Below, piece by piece: positions 8,923-16,611 of a DNA stretch of 64,000 nucleotides. Position 1 is the stretch's first letter. The number at the start of each line of letters is the position of its first letter. The translations under genes and the position numbers were made by a program. Source of the DNA: Luteimicrobium sp049844995 (GTDB lineage: Bacteria > Actinomycetota > Actinomycetes > Actinomycetales > Cellulomonadaceae); contig NZ_JBNCMC010000008.1 in assembly GCF_049844995.1 (NCBI RefSeq), positions 1 to 64,000 on the forward strand. Reading direction: 5' to 3'. A model generated the notes under the pieces. It was not told where the DNA came from. It was given only the letters and a program-made list of their open reading frames with translations, and did not search any database.

Positions 8923-10644
8923 TCAGCTGAGCGGGACGAGGTTGGCGAGGATCACGCCGGAGGACACCGAGCCCCACGACGGCGGGAACATGTAGAGGTC
9001 GTCCTGGGTGGGCCAGCCCGAGAAGTCCTTCTGGTCGAAGAACGTCTGGGTCGCGTTGATGATCACGGGGATGTACGGCAGGTCGTCCACGATGTTCTTC
9101 TGGACGGTCGCGTACTGCTCCTTGCGCTTCGCGTCGTCGTTCGTGGCGGCCGCTGCCTTGACGGCGGCGTCGACGTCGGCGTTGGCGTAGCGCGAGAAGT
9201 TCCACGTGCTCGCCTTGAGCGGCGTGCCGACCTTGGTGGTCGAGAAGCCGGCGAACCAGTCCTTGTAGATCTGGAACGGGTCGGCGACCGAGGTCCCGAC
9301 GACGCCGCCCATCAGCAGCTCGAAGCTGCCGGAGCCGCGGGCGTCGAAGTACTCCTGCTCGGAGATCGTGCTCGCGGTGATCTTGATGCCCGCAGCCTTG
9401 GCCTGGGACGCGATGAGCTCGGCCGCCTGGTTGTAGTCGGTCCAGCCGCTCGGCGACTTGAGCGTCAGGCTGACGGTCTTGCCGTCCTTGGCGTAGAAGC
9501 CGTCCGAGCCCTTGGCGTAGCCGGCGGCCTCGAGGATCTTCGCGGCGGCCGCGGCGTCGGCCGACTGCGGCGACTCCTTCCAGTCGTCGTCGGTGATCCA
9601 CGCGTCGTCGCGGCCGAGGAGCGCGAAGGTCGGCGAGACGGTGGCGCCGAGCCCCTTGAACGCCTTGTCGTTGATCTGCTTGCGGTCGATCGCGACGTTG
9701 AGCGCCTGGCGCACGGCCTTGTCGGTCTGGGCGCCCTTGCAGCCCTCGTCGGCGTTCGCGCAGGTGTAGATCGTCGTGGGGTCCTGCGGCGTGTTGACGT
9801 ACCCGATGCCGAGCGAGGTGACGGCGTCGACGTCGGGCACGAACATGCCGGTCCAGTCGATCTTGCCCTGCTTGACGAGGTCCTCGGCGTTCTGGTTCCC
9901 GTCGAGCCCGACGTAGCGCACCGTCTTGACCGCGGGCTTGCCCTGGCCCGCGTCGCGGTACTTCGGGTTGGCGACGACCGTGTAGGCCTGCGACGACACC
10001 GAGCCCTTCTTGAGGACGTACGGCCCGGTGCCGATCGGGTCGTCGTTCGTGAACTTCGCGGGGTCCTTGACGTCCTTCCAGATGTGCTCCGGGATGATGA
10101 ACGTGGTGCCCAGGAGCGAGAACTCGTTGGTGAACTGCGGGCTGTCGAACGTCAGGACGACGGTGGTGTCGTCGGTCGCCTTCGCCGACGTGAGGTACGA
10201 GGGCTTCGAGAACGCGTAGCCGTACGTGTAGGCGACGTCCTTCGCGGTGAACGGCTGACCGTCGCTCCACGTCACGCCCGACCTGACCTTGATGGTGAGC
10301 TGCTTGCCGTCCGCGCTGAACTCGTACGACTCGCCGAGCAGCGGCGTCGGGTCGCCCGAGCCCGCCTTGTTGAACGCGAACAGCGGCTCGTAGATCGGGC
10401 CCATCGCCGCGTGCAGGACGTTGGGCGAGAACGGGTTGAAGTTCGACACGATGGGGGTCATCGAGCCCGCCCACACGTTGAGTACCCGGGTCGAGCTCGC
10501 GACCCCGGTCGGCTTCTCGGTGCCCGCTTTGGTCGACGTGTCGGTGGCCTTGCTGCCGCCACCGCACCCCGCGAGCAGCAGGCTGACGCCCGACGCCAGC
10601 GCGACGGCGGCGACGACGCTCCTGCGCCTCGTGCTTCGGATCAT
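8923..10644 (-). CDS. ABC importer solute-binding lipoprotein, family 5 (SBP_bac_5), 573 aa
   Basis: Extracytoplasmic lipoprotein. It has a basic start, a hydrophobic segment and the lipobox LLLAGC (Cys about residue 26) followed by GGG. The mature part has the family-5 signature GVTWSDGQPFTAKDVAYTY. The ATG at 10644 is supported by AGGAAGGG at 10652-10659; the longer frame to 10728 lacks a signal peptide start. It is the first gene of a five-gene importer operon. Family 5 proteins bind peptides, nickel/opines or, in many saccharolytic actinobacteria, oligosaccharides. The upstream palindrome resembles sugar-repressor (ROK-type) sites, so an oligosaccharide substrate is plausible but unproven. 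Confidence 0.9.
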   Translation of the reverse strand: MIRSTRRRSVVAAVALASGVSLLLAGCGGGSKATDTSTKAGTEKPTGVASSTRVLNVWAGSMTPIVSNFNPFSPNVLHAAMGPIYEPLFAFNKAGSGDPTPLLGESYEFSADGKQLTIKVRSGVTWSDGQPFTAKDVAYTYGYAFSKPSYLTSAKATDDTTVVLTFDSPQFTNEFSLLGTTFIIPEHIWKDVKDPAKFTNDDPIGTGPYVLKKGSVSSQAYTVVANPKYRDAGQGKPAVKTVRYVGLDGNQNAEDLVKQGKIDWTGMFVPDVDAVTSLGIGYVNTPQDPTTIYTCANADEGCKGAQTDKAVRQALNVAIDRKQINDKAFKGLGATVSPTFALLGRDDAWITDDDWKESPQSADAAAAAKILEAAGYAKGSDGFYAKDGKTVSLTLKSPSGWTDYNQAAELIASQAKAAGIKITASTISEQEYFDARGSGSFELLMGGVVGTSVADPFQIYKDWFAGFSTTKVGTPLKASTWNFSRYANADVDAAVKAAAATNDDAKRKEQYATVQKNIVDDLPYIPVIINATQTFFDQKDFSGWPTQDDLYMFPPSWGSVSSGVILANLVPLS

Positions 10645-10718
10645 CGTTGGTCCCTTCCTGGAGGACGGCGACGCCCGCGCGCCCCTGCGCCCGCGCCTCG
10701 ACCGTGAGGTGTGCAGGG

Positions 10719-10777
10719 ACACTAACAAAGGATCTCCTGGGCCGGACCCGATAGATCAGGAAAGTTACCTAACTGAT
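10719..10777 (-). promoter_or_regulatory. importer operon control region: imperfect palindrome (10755-10777) and possible -10 (10719-10724)
   Basis: An AT-rich island in GC-rich surroundings. ATCAG...CTGAT arms (10755-10759 and 10773-10777) flank a core reading TTAGGTAACTTTCC on the coding strand. From memory this looks like the GTTAGGAAACTTTCCTAAC-type sites of actinobacterial ROK sugar repressors. A TAGTGT hexamer lies downstream as a possible -10, without a good -35. The remainder of 10645-10890 shows nothing else. Confidence 0.45.
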
Positions 10778-10890
10778 ACAGGGCGGCAATCCTCCCGCGG
10801 CTCAGGCGCTGGCCCGTGGGGGTTCCGCGGTGGGCCCTGAGTCGCCGGTCGGCGGCTCGCGACGCGCCGTCGGTCGGGGGTGAGTGCCGG

Positions 10891-11667
10891 TCAGTCGCTC
10901 GCCAGCGCGGCGTCCAGCGCGTCGCGCGCCGCGAGCACCAGCCCCGCGTCCGTGACCTCGTACTCGCCCGCGCCGCCCGGCCCGGCAGCGTCGTGCACGA
11001 GCGTCTTGGCCGACAGGTGGACGGCGTCCACGCCCGCGCCGACGAGGGCGGCGATGTCGGCGACCCGCACTCCCCCGCCGGCCTGCACCTGCAGCGGCAG
11101 GGCGCCGTCGTGGACGTGGTGCGCGCACCGGCGCAGCTGCTCCAGCCCGTCGATGCTGCGCGCCTCGCCGCCCGACGTCAGCACCCGCGCGACGCCGAGC
11201 GCCGCGAGCGTGTCGAGCTCCCGGAGCACGTCCGGCACCGCGTCGAGCGCGCGGTGGAAGGTCACCTCACGGCCCTCGGCGGCCGCGACCAGCGCGCGGA
11301 CCGCCTCGACGTCCACGCGCCCGTCCGGCGTCAGCGCGCCCACGACGACGCCGTGCGCGCCCGCGTCCACGAACGCGCGCACGTCCGCGAGCGCCACGTC
11401 GAGCTCGGTGCGGTCGTACACGAAGCCGCCGGCGCGGGGCCGGATCAGCGGGTGCACCTCGATCGGCTCGTGGTCGGTGAAGTCCTCCGCCACGGCGAGC
11501 GCCACGTCGACGAGGCCCACGCTGGGGGTCAGCCCGCCCGTGGCGCCGAGCGCCACGCACAGCTCGACACGCTGGGCGCCGGCGGCGCGGGCCGCCCGGA
11601 CCCCCGCGACGTCCTGGACGGCGATCTCGAGGGAGACGCGGGAGCGGGGGCGGGTTCCGTCGGTCAC
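10891..11667 (-). CDS. cutC: CutC family protein (copper homeostasis-type TIM barrel), 258 aa
   Basis: CutC-fold cytosolic protein. The N-terminus VSLEIAVQDVAGVRAARAAGAQRVELC is the family hallmark, followed by GGLTPSVGLV, IHPLIRPRAGGFVYD-type (here VHPLIRPR) and a C-terminal GGGVRVADI segment. Length is slightly above the usual 210-250. The family was linked to copper tolerance in E. coli, but its biochemical activity is uncertain. It is a single gene with its own start; its 5' end faces the plus-strand flavin reductase operon across 111 bp. Confidence 0.9.
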   Translation of the reverse strand: MTDGTRPRSRVSLEIAVQDVAGVRAARAAGAQRVELCVALGATGGLTPSVGLVDVALAVAEDFTDHEPIEVHPLIRPRAGGFVYDRTELDVALADVRAFVDAGAHGVVVGALTPDGRVDVEAVRALVAAAEGREVTFHRALDAVPDVLRELDTLAALGVARVLTSGGEARSIDGLEQLRRCAHHVHDGALPLQVQAGGGVRVADIAALVGAGVDAVHLSAKTLVHDAAGPGGAGEYEVTDAGLVLAARDALDAALASD

Positions 11668-11778
11668 GCGACGAGGCTAGTCCCCCGCGGCCGTGTCACG
11701 TGGCGCAACGTTCGACCGGCGGGCGGGAACATCCGGGCAACGCGTGACCCGCGGGCCGTCGGGGACCTACAACGAGCC

Positions 11779-12414
11779 ATGACCACGACCGCCGAGGCCA
11801 CCGTCGCCTCCTCCAGCCCAGCCGCCGCCAGCGGACCCAGCGCCCTCGACGCCGCGCGCCCGCTGCGCGTCGTCGTCCTGTCCGGGAACCCCAGGCCCGG
11901 CTCGCGGACCGCCGCGACCGGCCGGGCCGCCGCCGACGCCGTCGCCCGGGTGCTCGCGAGCGCACCCGGGGCCGAGGCCCGGATCGAGCCCTCGATCGAG
12001 CTCCTCGAGCTCGCCGACCTCGCGCCCGAGCTGCTCGCCCCGGAGCACCCCGCCGCCGACGCGGCGCTCGCCGACCTCGCCCGGGCCGACGTCGTCGTCG
12101 TCGCGACCCCCGTCTACAAGGCGTCGTACACGGGACTGCTCAAGGCGTTCCTCGACCTGTACCGGGCCGGCGACCTGCGCGACGTCGTCGCGATCCCGCT
12201 GGTCGTGTCCGGCAACCCGGCCCACGCGCTCGCCGGCGAGGTGCACCTGCGCCCGCTGCTCGTCGAGCTCGGCGCCGTCGTCCCGACGCGCGCCCTGACC
12301 GTCACGGAGGCGGACCTCGGCGACCCGGCCGGCCGCGACGCCGTCCTCGAGCGCTGGCTCGCGGACGCCGCGCCCGCCCTGCGCGCCACCGTCCGGACGG
12401 GGGTCGCCCGATGA
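11779..12414 (+). CDS. NADPH-dependent FMN reductase, SsuE type, 211 aa
   Basis: Flavodoxin-fold reductase that makes reduced FMN for two-component LLM monooxygenases. The phosphate-binding loop reads LSGNPRPGSRT, later followed by VVVATPVYKASYTGLLKAFLDL, the classic SsuE active-site stretch. A low-complexity 28-residue N-terminal extension precedes the fold. The ATG follows a TACAAC hexamer (11768-11773) almost directly and there is no Shine-Dalgarno, so the mRNA may be leaderless. It is first gene of an operon with a flavin reductase and a Dpp-type importer. The likely electron acceptors are the LLM enzymes encoded at 20.6-34.3 kb. Confidence 0.87.
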   Translation: MTTTAEATVASSSPAAASGPSALDAARPLRVVVLSGNPRPGSRTAATGRAAADAVARVLASAPGAEARIEPSIELLELADLAPELLAPEHPAADAALADLARADVVVVATPVYKASYTGLLKAFLDLYRAGDLRDVVAIPLVVSGNPAHALAGEVHLRPLLVELGAVVPTRALTVTEADLGDPAGRDAVLERWLADAAPALRATVRTGVAR

Positions 12415-12998
12415 GCGCCGAGCCCCTGTCCGAGGACCTCACCAGGCTCGACGCGCTGCTCGCCGAGCAGGACGAGCCGCACCTGAGCATCGACGCCTAC
12501 AAGGTCGTGTTCCGCCGCCACCCCGCGGGGGTCGCCGTCGTGACCCTCCGCGACGAGGACCCCGAGCCGGGCGTGGAGCCCCGCCACGTCGGCTTCACCG
12601 CGACGTCGGTGATCTCGGTCTCCGCGGAGCCGCCGCTGCTGGCGTTCTCGATCGCCTCCACGTCGTCGTCGTGGCCCGCGCTCGCGCGCGCCCGCACCGT
12701 CGCCGTGAGCTTCCTCGCCGACGACCAGGACGACGTGTCCGCGCGCTTCGCGACGAGCGGCATCGACCGCTTCGCCGCGGGCGGCTGGTCCGCGCTGCCC
12801 ACGGGCGAGCCCGTCATCGAGGACGCCCTGACGTGGGTGCGTGCCCGCGTCGTCCAGCGCACGCCCGTCGGGTCCAGCTACCTCGTCTCGCTGCGCGCGC
12901 TCGAGCACGGGGTGCGCCCCGGCGCACCCGACGCCGCCGGCCCGCTCGTCTACCACGACCGCACCTACCACCGCATCGGCGACCACACCGCCATCTGA
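12411..12998 (+). CDS. flavin reductase family protein (DIM6/NTAB-like split barrel), 195 aa
   Basis: Split-barrel FMN-binding reductase domain. FRRHPAGVAVVTLRDE is the domain entry, followed by GFTATSVISVSAEPPLLAFSI (FMN phosphate contacts) and FLADDQDDVSARFA. By family it supplies reduced flavin to monooxygenases. It overlaps the SsuE-type gene by 4 nt. Two flavin reductases back to back suggest different nicotinamide or flavin preferences, or that one acts as an oxygen-sensitive partner; this is inference. Confidence 0.87.
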   Translation: MSAEPLSEDLTRLDALLAEQDEPHLSIDAYKVVFRRHPAGVAVVTLRDEDPEPGVEPRHVGFTATSVISVSAEPPLLAFSIASTSSSWPALARARTVAVSFLADDQDDVSARFATSGIDRFAAGGWSALPTGEPVIEDALTWVRARVVQRTPVGSSYLVSLRALEHGVRPGAPDAAGPLVYHDRTYHRIGDHTAI

Positions 12999-13024
12999 GC
13001 CCTTCCCCCACGGAGGTAACCCCC

Positions 13025-14002
13025 ATGCTCCGGTACGTCGCAGGACGGCTGGCCCAGGCCGTCGGCGTGCTCTGGGCCGCCTACACGGTGTCGTTCTTCG
13101 TCCTGTGGGCGCTGCCCAGCGACCCGGTGTCCCTGCTGCTCGGGACCGACTCGAGCGACGTCACGCCCGAGCAGCTCGCGGCCGTCCGCCACGAGTACGG
13201 CTACGACCGGCCGCTGCTGGTCCAGTACGTCCACCAGCTCGGGGACGTGCTGCACGGGGACCTCGGCCGGTCCGTGAGCACGCGCGAGCCGGTGAGCTCG
13301 CTGATCGGGGCCGCGATCGGCCCGACGGTGCAGATCGCGCTCGCGGGGCTGGTCCTCGCGGTCGTCCTGGGCGGCGGCCTGGCCGTCGTCGCGACGCTGA
13401 CCCGCCGCCGCGGCCTCCAGGCGCTGCTGCTCGGGCTCCCGCCGCTCGGCGTCGCGATCCCGGGCTTCTGGTTCGGGCTCATGCTCCTGCAGTGGTTCTC
13501 GTTCCGGCTGCCGATCTTCCCGGCGATCGGCGACCAGGGCGTCGCGTCGGTCGTCCTGCCGGCCGTCACGCTCGCCCTCCCCACGGGCGCCGTGATCGCG
13601 CAGCTCCTGTCGAAGAGCCTCGTCGTCACGCTCCGCGAGCCGTATGTCGCGACCGCGCGCGCCAAGGGCGCCTCGCCCGCCCGGGTGCACCTGCGGCACG
13701 CGCTGCGCAACGCCGCCCTGCCCGCGCTCACCGCCACCGGGCTGCTCGTCGGCGGGCTCCTCGGCGGCACCGTCGTGACCGAGACCGTGTTCTCGCGGCC
13801 CGGCCTCGGCCGGCTCACCGCCACCGCCGTCCAGGCCCAGGACGTGCCCGTCGTCCAGGGCGTCGTGCTCGTGGGCGCGCTGGTCTTCGTGCTCGCGAAC
13901 CTCCTCGTCGACCTCGTCTACCCCCTCCTCGACCCGCGGCTCGAGCGGCGCCGACGTCCGGCGTCCGCGAGCGCCGCGCCACTCCAGGGAGCCCCCGCAT
14001 GA
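13025..14002 (+). CDS. Dpp-type ABC permease (DppB class) of the plus-strand importer, 325 aa
   Basis: DppB-class permease with TM1 at residues about 9-29, then FFVLWALPSDPVSLLLG, GDLGRSVSTREPV and the EAA loop ARAKGASPARVHLRHALRNA; the end is LVDLVYPLLDPRLE. An optimal GGAGGTAAC ribosome site sits 5 nt before the ATG at 13025, which fixes the start. The stop overlaps the next permease by 4 nt. Confidence 0.92.
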   Translation: MLRYVAGRLAQAVGVLWAAYTVSFFVLWALPSDPVSLLLGTDSSDVTPEQLAAVRHEYGYDRPLLVQYVHQLGDVLHGDLGRSVSTREPVSSLIGAAIGPTVQIALAGLVLAVVLGGGLAVVATLTRRRGLQALLLGLPPLGVAIPGFWFGLMLLQWFSFRLPIFPAIGDQGVASVVLPAVTLALPTGAVIAQLLSKSLVVTLREPYVATARAKGASPARVHLRHALRNAALPALTATGLLVGGLLGGTVVTETVFSRPGLGRLTATAVQAQDVPVVQGVVLVGALVFVLANLLVDLVYPLLDPRLERRRRPASASAAPLQGAPA

Positions 14003-14949
14003 CCGACCTCACCACCACGCTGGCGCCCGCCTACCCCGCGGGCCTGCCGGAGGGCGCGCCCACGGACGTCGACGCCGTCGGGCCCGCCGCCCCGCTCCCC
14101 GCCGACGACGCCGCCCGCCCCTCCCGGCTGCGGTACGCCGCGGGCTTCGTCGCCCGGCGACCGGGGCTGGTCGTCGCGGTCGGCTGGCTCGTCGTCGTCC
14201 TGCTGGCCGCGCTCGTGCCGTCGCTGCTCGCGTCGGGCGACCCGCTCGACGGCGTCCCGGCGGACAAGCTCACCGGCCCCTCCGCGCAGCACTGGTTCGG
14301 CACCGACCAGCTCGGGCGCGACCTGTACACGCGCGTCGTGCACGGCACCGGGACGACGCTCCACGCGGCGCTCCTCGCGATCGCGATCGGGCTCGTCGTC
14401 GGGTCGGTCCTGGGCCTTCTCGCGGGGTTCGTGGGCGGCGCGCTCGACGCCGTCCTCATGCGGTTCGCCGACGTGCTCCTCGCGATCCCCGGGATCCTCC
14501 TCTCGCTCGCCGTCGTCACCGCCCTCGGCTTCGGGACCGTCAACGTCGCGATCGCCGTCGGCACGACGAGCGTCGCGTCCGTCTCCCGGATCCTGCGGTC
14601 GGAGGTCCTGCGGGTCCGCACCTCGGCGTACGTCGAGGCGGCCCGGGCCGGCGGCTCCCGGTGGTGGCGCGTGCTCCTGGTCCACGTCCTGCCGAACTCG
14701 GTGGGGCCCGTCCTCGTGCTCGCCGCGCTCGAGCTCGGCACCGCGATCCTCGCCGTGTCCTCCCTGTCGTTCCTCGGGTACGGCGCCCAGCCGCCCCAGC
14801 CCGAGTGGGGCTCGCTCGTCGCGGGCGGCCGCGACTACCTCGCCGGGCAGTGGTGGCTCACCACCCTGCCCGGGATCGTCATCGCCCTCACCGTCCTCGC
14901 GGGCAACCGGCTCGCCCGCGCCCTCGACAGCGAAGGGAACCCGTCATGA
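13999..14949 (+). CDS. Dpp-type ABC permease (DppC class) of the plus-strand importer, 316 aa
   Basis: DppC-class permease. A roughly 45-residue Pro/Ala-rich cytoplasmic N-terminus precedes TM1 (VVAVGWLVVVLLAALVPSLL). HWFGTDQLGRDLYTRVVHG, the EAA loop ARAGGSRWWRVLLVHVLPN and LSFLGYGAQPPQPEWGSLV are all standard. ATGA overlaps link it to both neighbours. Confidence 0.92.
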   Translation: MTDLTTTLAPAYPAGLPEGAPTDVDAVGPAAPLPADDAARPSRLRYAAGFVARRPGLVVAVGWLVVVLLAALVPSLLASGDPLDGVPADKLTGPSAQHWFGTDQLGRDLYTRVVHGTGTTLHAALLAIAIGLVVGSVLGLLAGFVGGALDAVLMRFADVLLAIPGILLSLAVVTALGFGTVNVAIAVGTTSVASVSRILRSEVLRVRTSAYVEAARAGGSRWWRVLLVHVLPNSVGPVLVLAALELGTAILAVSSLSFLGYGAQPPQPEWGSLVAGGRDYLAGQWWLTTLPGIVIALTVLAGNRLARALDSEGNPS

Positions 14950-16592
14950 CCGAGCCCCTGCTCCGCATCGACGACCTCCACGTCACGTACGCGAGCGCGC
15001 GCGGGGAAGTCCGCGCCGTCCGCGGCGTCAGCCTCGACGTCGCCCCGGGCGAGACCGTCGCGCTCGTCGGGGAGTCCGGCTCCGGCAAGTCCACGACGGC
15101 GCACGCCGTCGTCCGGCTGCTCGCGTCGTCCGCCCGCATCACCGGCGGGCACGTGCACTTCGACGGCACCGACCTGGCGACCGCGCCCGCCCGCCGGCTG
15201 CGCGCCGTCCGCGGGTACGGGATCGGCCTCGTCCCGCAGGACCCGACCGTCTCCCTCAACCCCGTGACCCCGGTCGGCGAGCAGGTCGCCGAGGTGCTGC
15301 GCATCCACGGGCTCGCCGACCGTAAGAGCGCCGCGGCCCGCGCCAAGGAGGCCCTCGCCGAGGCCGGGTTGCCCGACGGAGTCGCGCACCTCTACCCGCA
15401 CGAGCTGTCGGGCGGCATGCGCCAGCGCGTCCTCATCGCCGTCGCGCTCGTCGCCCGGCCCGCGCTCCTCATCGCCGACGAGCCGACGTCCGCGCTCGAC
15501 GTCACCGTCCAGCGCCAGATCCTCGACCACCTCGAGGGGCTCACCCGGTCCGCCGGCACCGGGGTGCTGCTCGTCACGCACGACCTCGGCGTGGCCGCCG
15601 ACCGCGCCGACCGGGTCGCCGTCATGTCGCAGGGACGGATCGTCGAGGTCGGCACGCCCGCCCAGGTCCTCGGCGCGCCCGCCGACCCGTACACACGCGC
15701 CCTGATCGCCGCAGCCCCGAGCCTCAACACGAGCAGGTCCCTGGTCTCCGCGCGCCCGGCGGCCCGGGCCACCGGTCCCGACGCGGCGTCCCCGGTCCTG
15801 GAGGTCCGCCACCTCGTCAAGGAGTTCCCCCGTCCCCGGGCGGCGGGCGGCGGGGTGCTGCGCGCCGTCGACGACGTGAGCTTCGCGCTCCAGCAGGGCA
15901 GCACGCTCGGGATCGTCGGCGAGTCCGGCTCGGGCAAGACGACGACCGTGCGCGTCGCGGTGCGGCTCGCCGACCCCACGAGCGGCGCCGTCCTGCTCGA
16001 TGGCCAGGACGTGACCCGCGCGAGCGGCGCCCGCCTGCGAGCCCTGCGCCGTCGGGTGCAGCTCGTCCACCAGAACCCGTACGCCTCGCTCGACCCCCGG
16101 CTGTCCGTCGAGCGGATCGTCACGCAGCCCCTGCGGGCGTTCGGGGTCGGGGACCGCGCGTCCCGCCGCGCCCGCGCCGCCGAGCTGCTCGACCAGGTGG
16201 CCCTGCCCGCGAGTGCCCTCGCGCGGCGCCCCGCGGAGCTGTCGGGCGGGCAGCGGCAGCGCGTCGCGATCGCCCGCGCCCTCGCGCCCCGGCCGGAGGT
16301 CGTCGTGCTCGACGAGCCCGTGTCCGCGCTCGACGTCCGCGTCCAGGCGCAGGTGCTCGAGCTGCTGGCCCGCCTCCAGGCCGAGCTCGGCGTCAGCTAC
16401 CTGTTCATCTCGCACGACCTGGCCGTCGTCCGGCAGATCGCCCACGACGTCGTCGTGATGCAGGACGGCCGCATCGTCGAGGAGGGCCCCACCGACCGTG
16501 TGCTCGCCGACCCCGAGCACCCCTACACCCGCGAGCTGCTCGGGGCGATCCCCGGCGGCCGCGCCGAGGCCGACGTCCCCGTCGCCTCGTGA
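14946..16592 (+). CDS. fused Dpp-type ATPase with two nucleotide-binding domains (DppD-DppF fusion), 548 aa
   Basis: Two complete ABC ATPase halves in one chain. The first has GESGSGKST, LSGGMRQRVLIAVAL and LLIADEPTSALD; the second (from about residue 282) has GESGSGKTT, LSGGQRQRVAIARAL and VVVLDEPVSALD. Both halves end with Opp/Dpp tails (DPYTRALIAAAPSL and HPYTRELLGAIPGG). The fused form occurs in GsiA-like importers and here replaces the two separate ATPases seen in the 5-8.9 kb operon. Confidence 0.93.
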   Translation: MTEPLLRIDDLHVTYASARGEVRAVRGVSLDVAPGETVALVGESGSGKSTTAHAVVRLLASSARITGGHVHFDGTDLATAPARRLRAVRGYGIGLVPQDPTVSLNPVTPVGEQVAEVLRIHGLADRKSAAARAKEALAEAGLPDGVAHLYPHELSGGMRQRVLIAVALVARPALLIADEPTSALDVTVQRQILDHLEGLTRSAGTGVLLVTHDLGVAADRADRVAVMSQGRIVEVGTPAQVLGAPADPYTRALIAAAPSLNTSRSLVSARPAARATGPDAASPVLEVRHLVKEFPRPRAAGGGVLRAVDDVSFALQQGSTLGIVGESGSGKTTTVRVAVRLADPTSGAVLLDGQDVTRASGARLRALRRRVQLVHQNPYASLDPRLSVERIVTQPLRAFGVGDRASRRARAAELLDQVALPASALARRPAELSGGQRQRVAIARALAPRPEVVVLDEPVSALDVRVQAQVLELLARLQAELGVSYLFISHDLAVVRQIAHDVVVMQDGRIVEEGPTDRVLADPEHPYTRELLGAIPGGRAEADVPVAS

Positions 16593-16611
16593 CACCGGAG
16601 AAGAGAGACCG

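Noticed and set aside
11744..11773. GTGACC-18-TACAAC as a promoter for the SsuE-type gene
   Set aside because: Both hexamers are weak matches; kept only as a remark in the gene entry, not as a feature.
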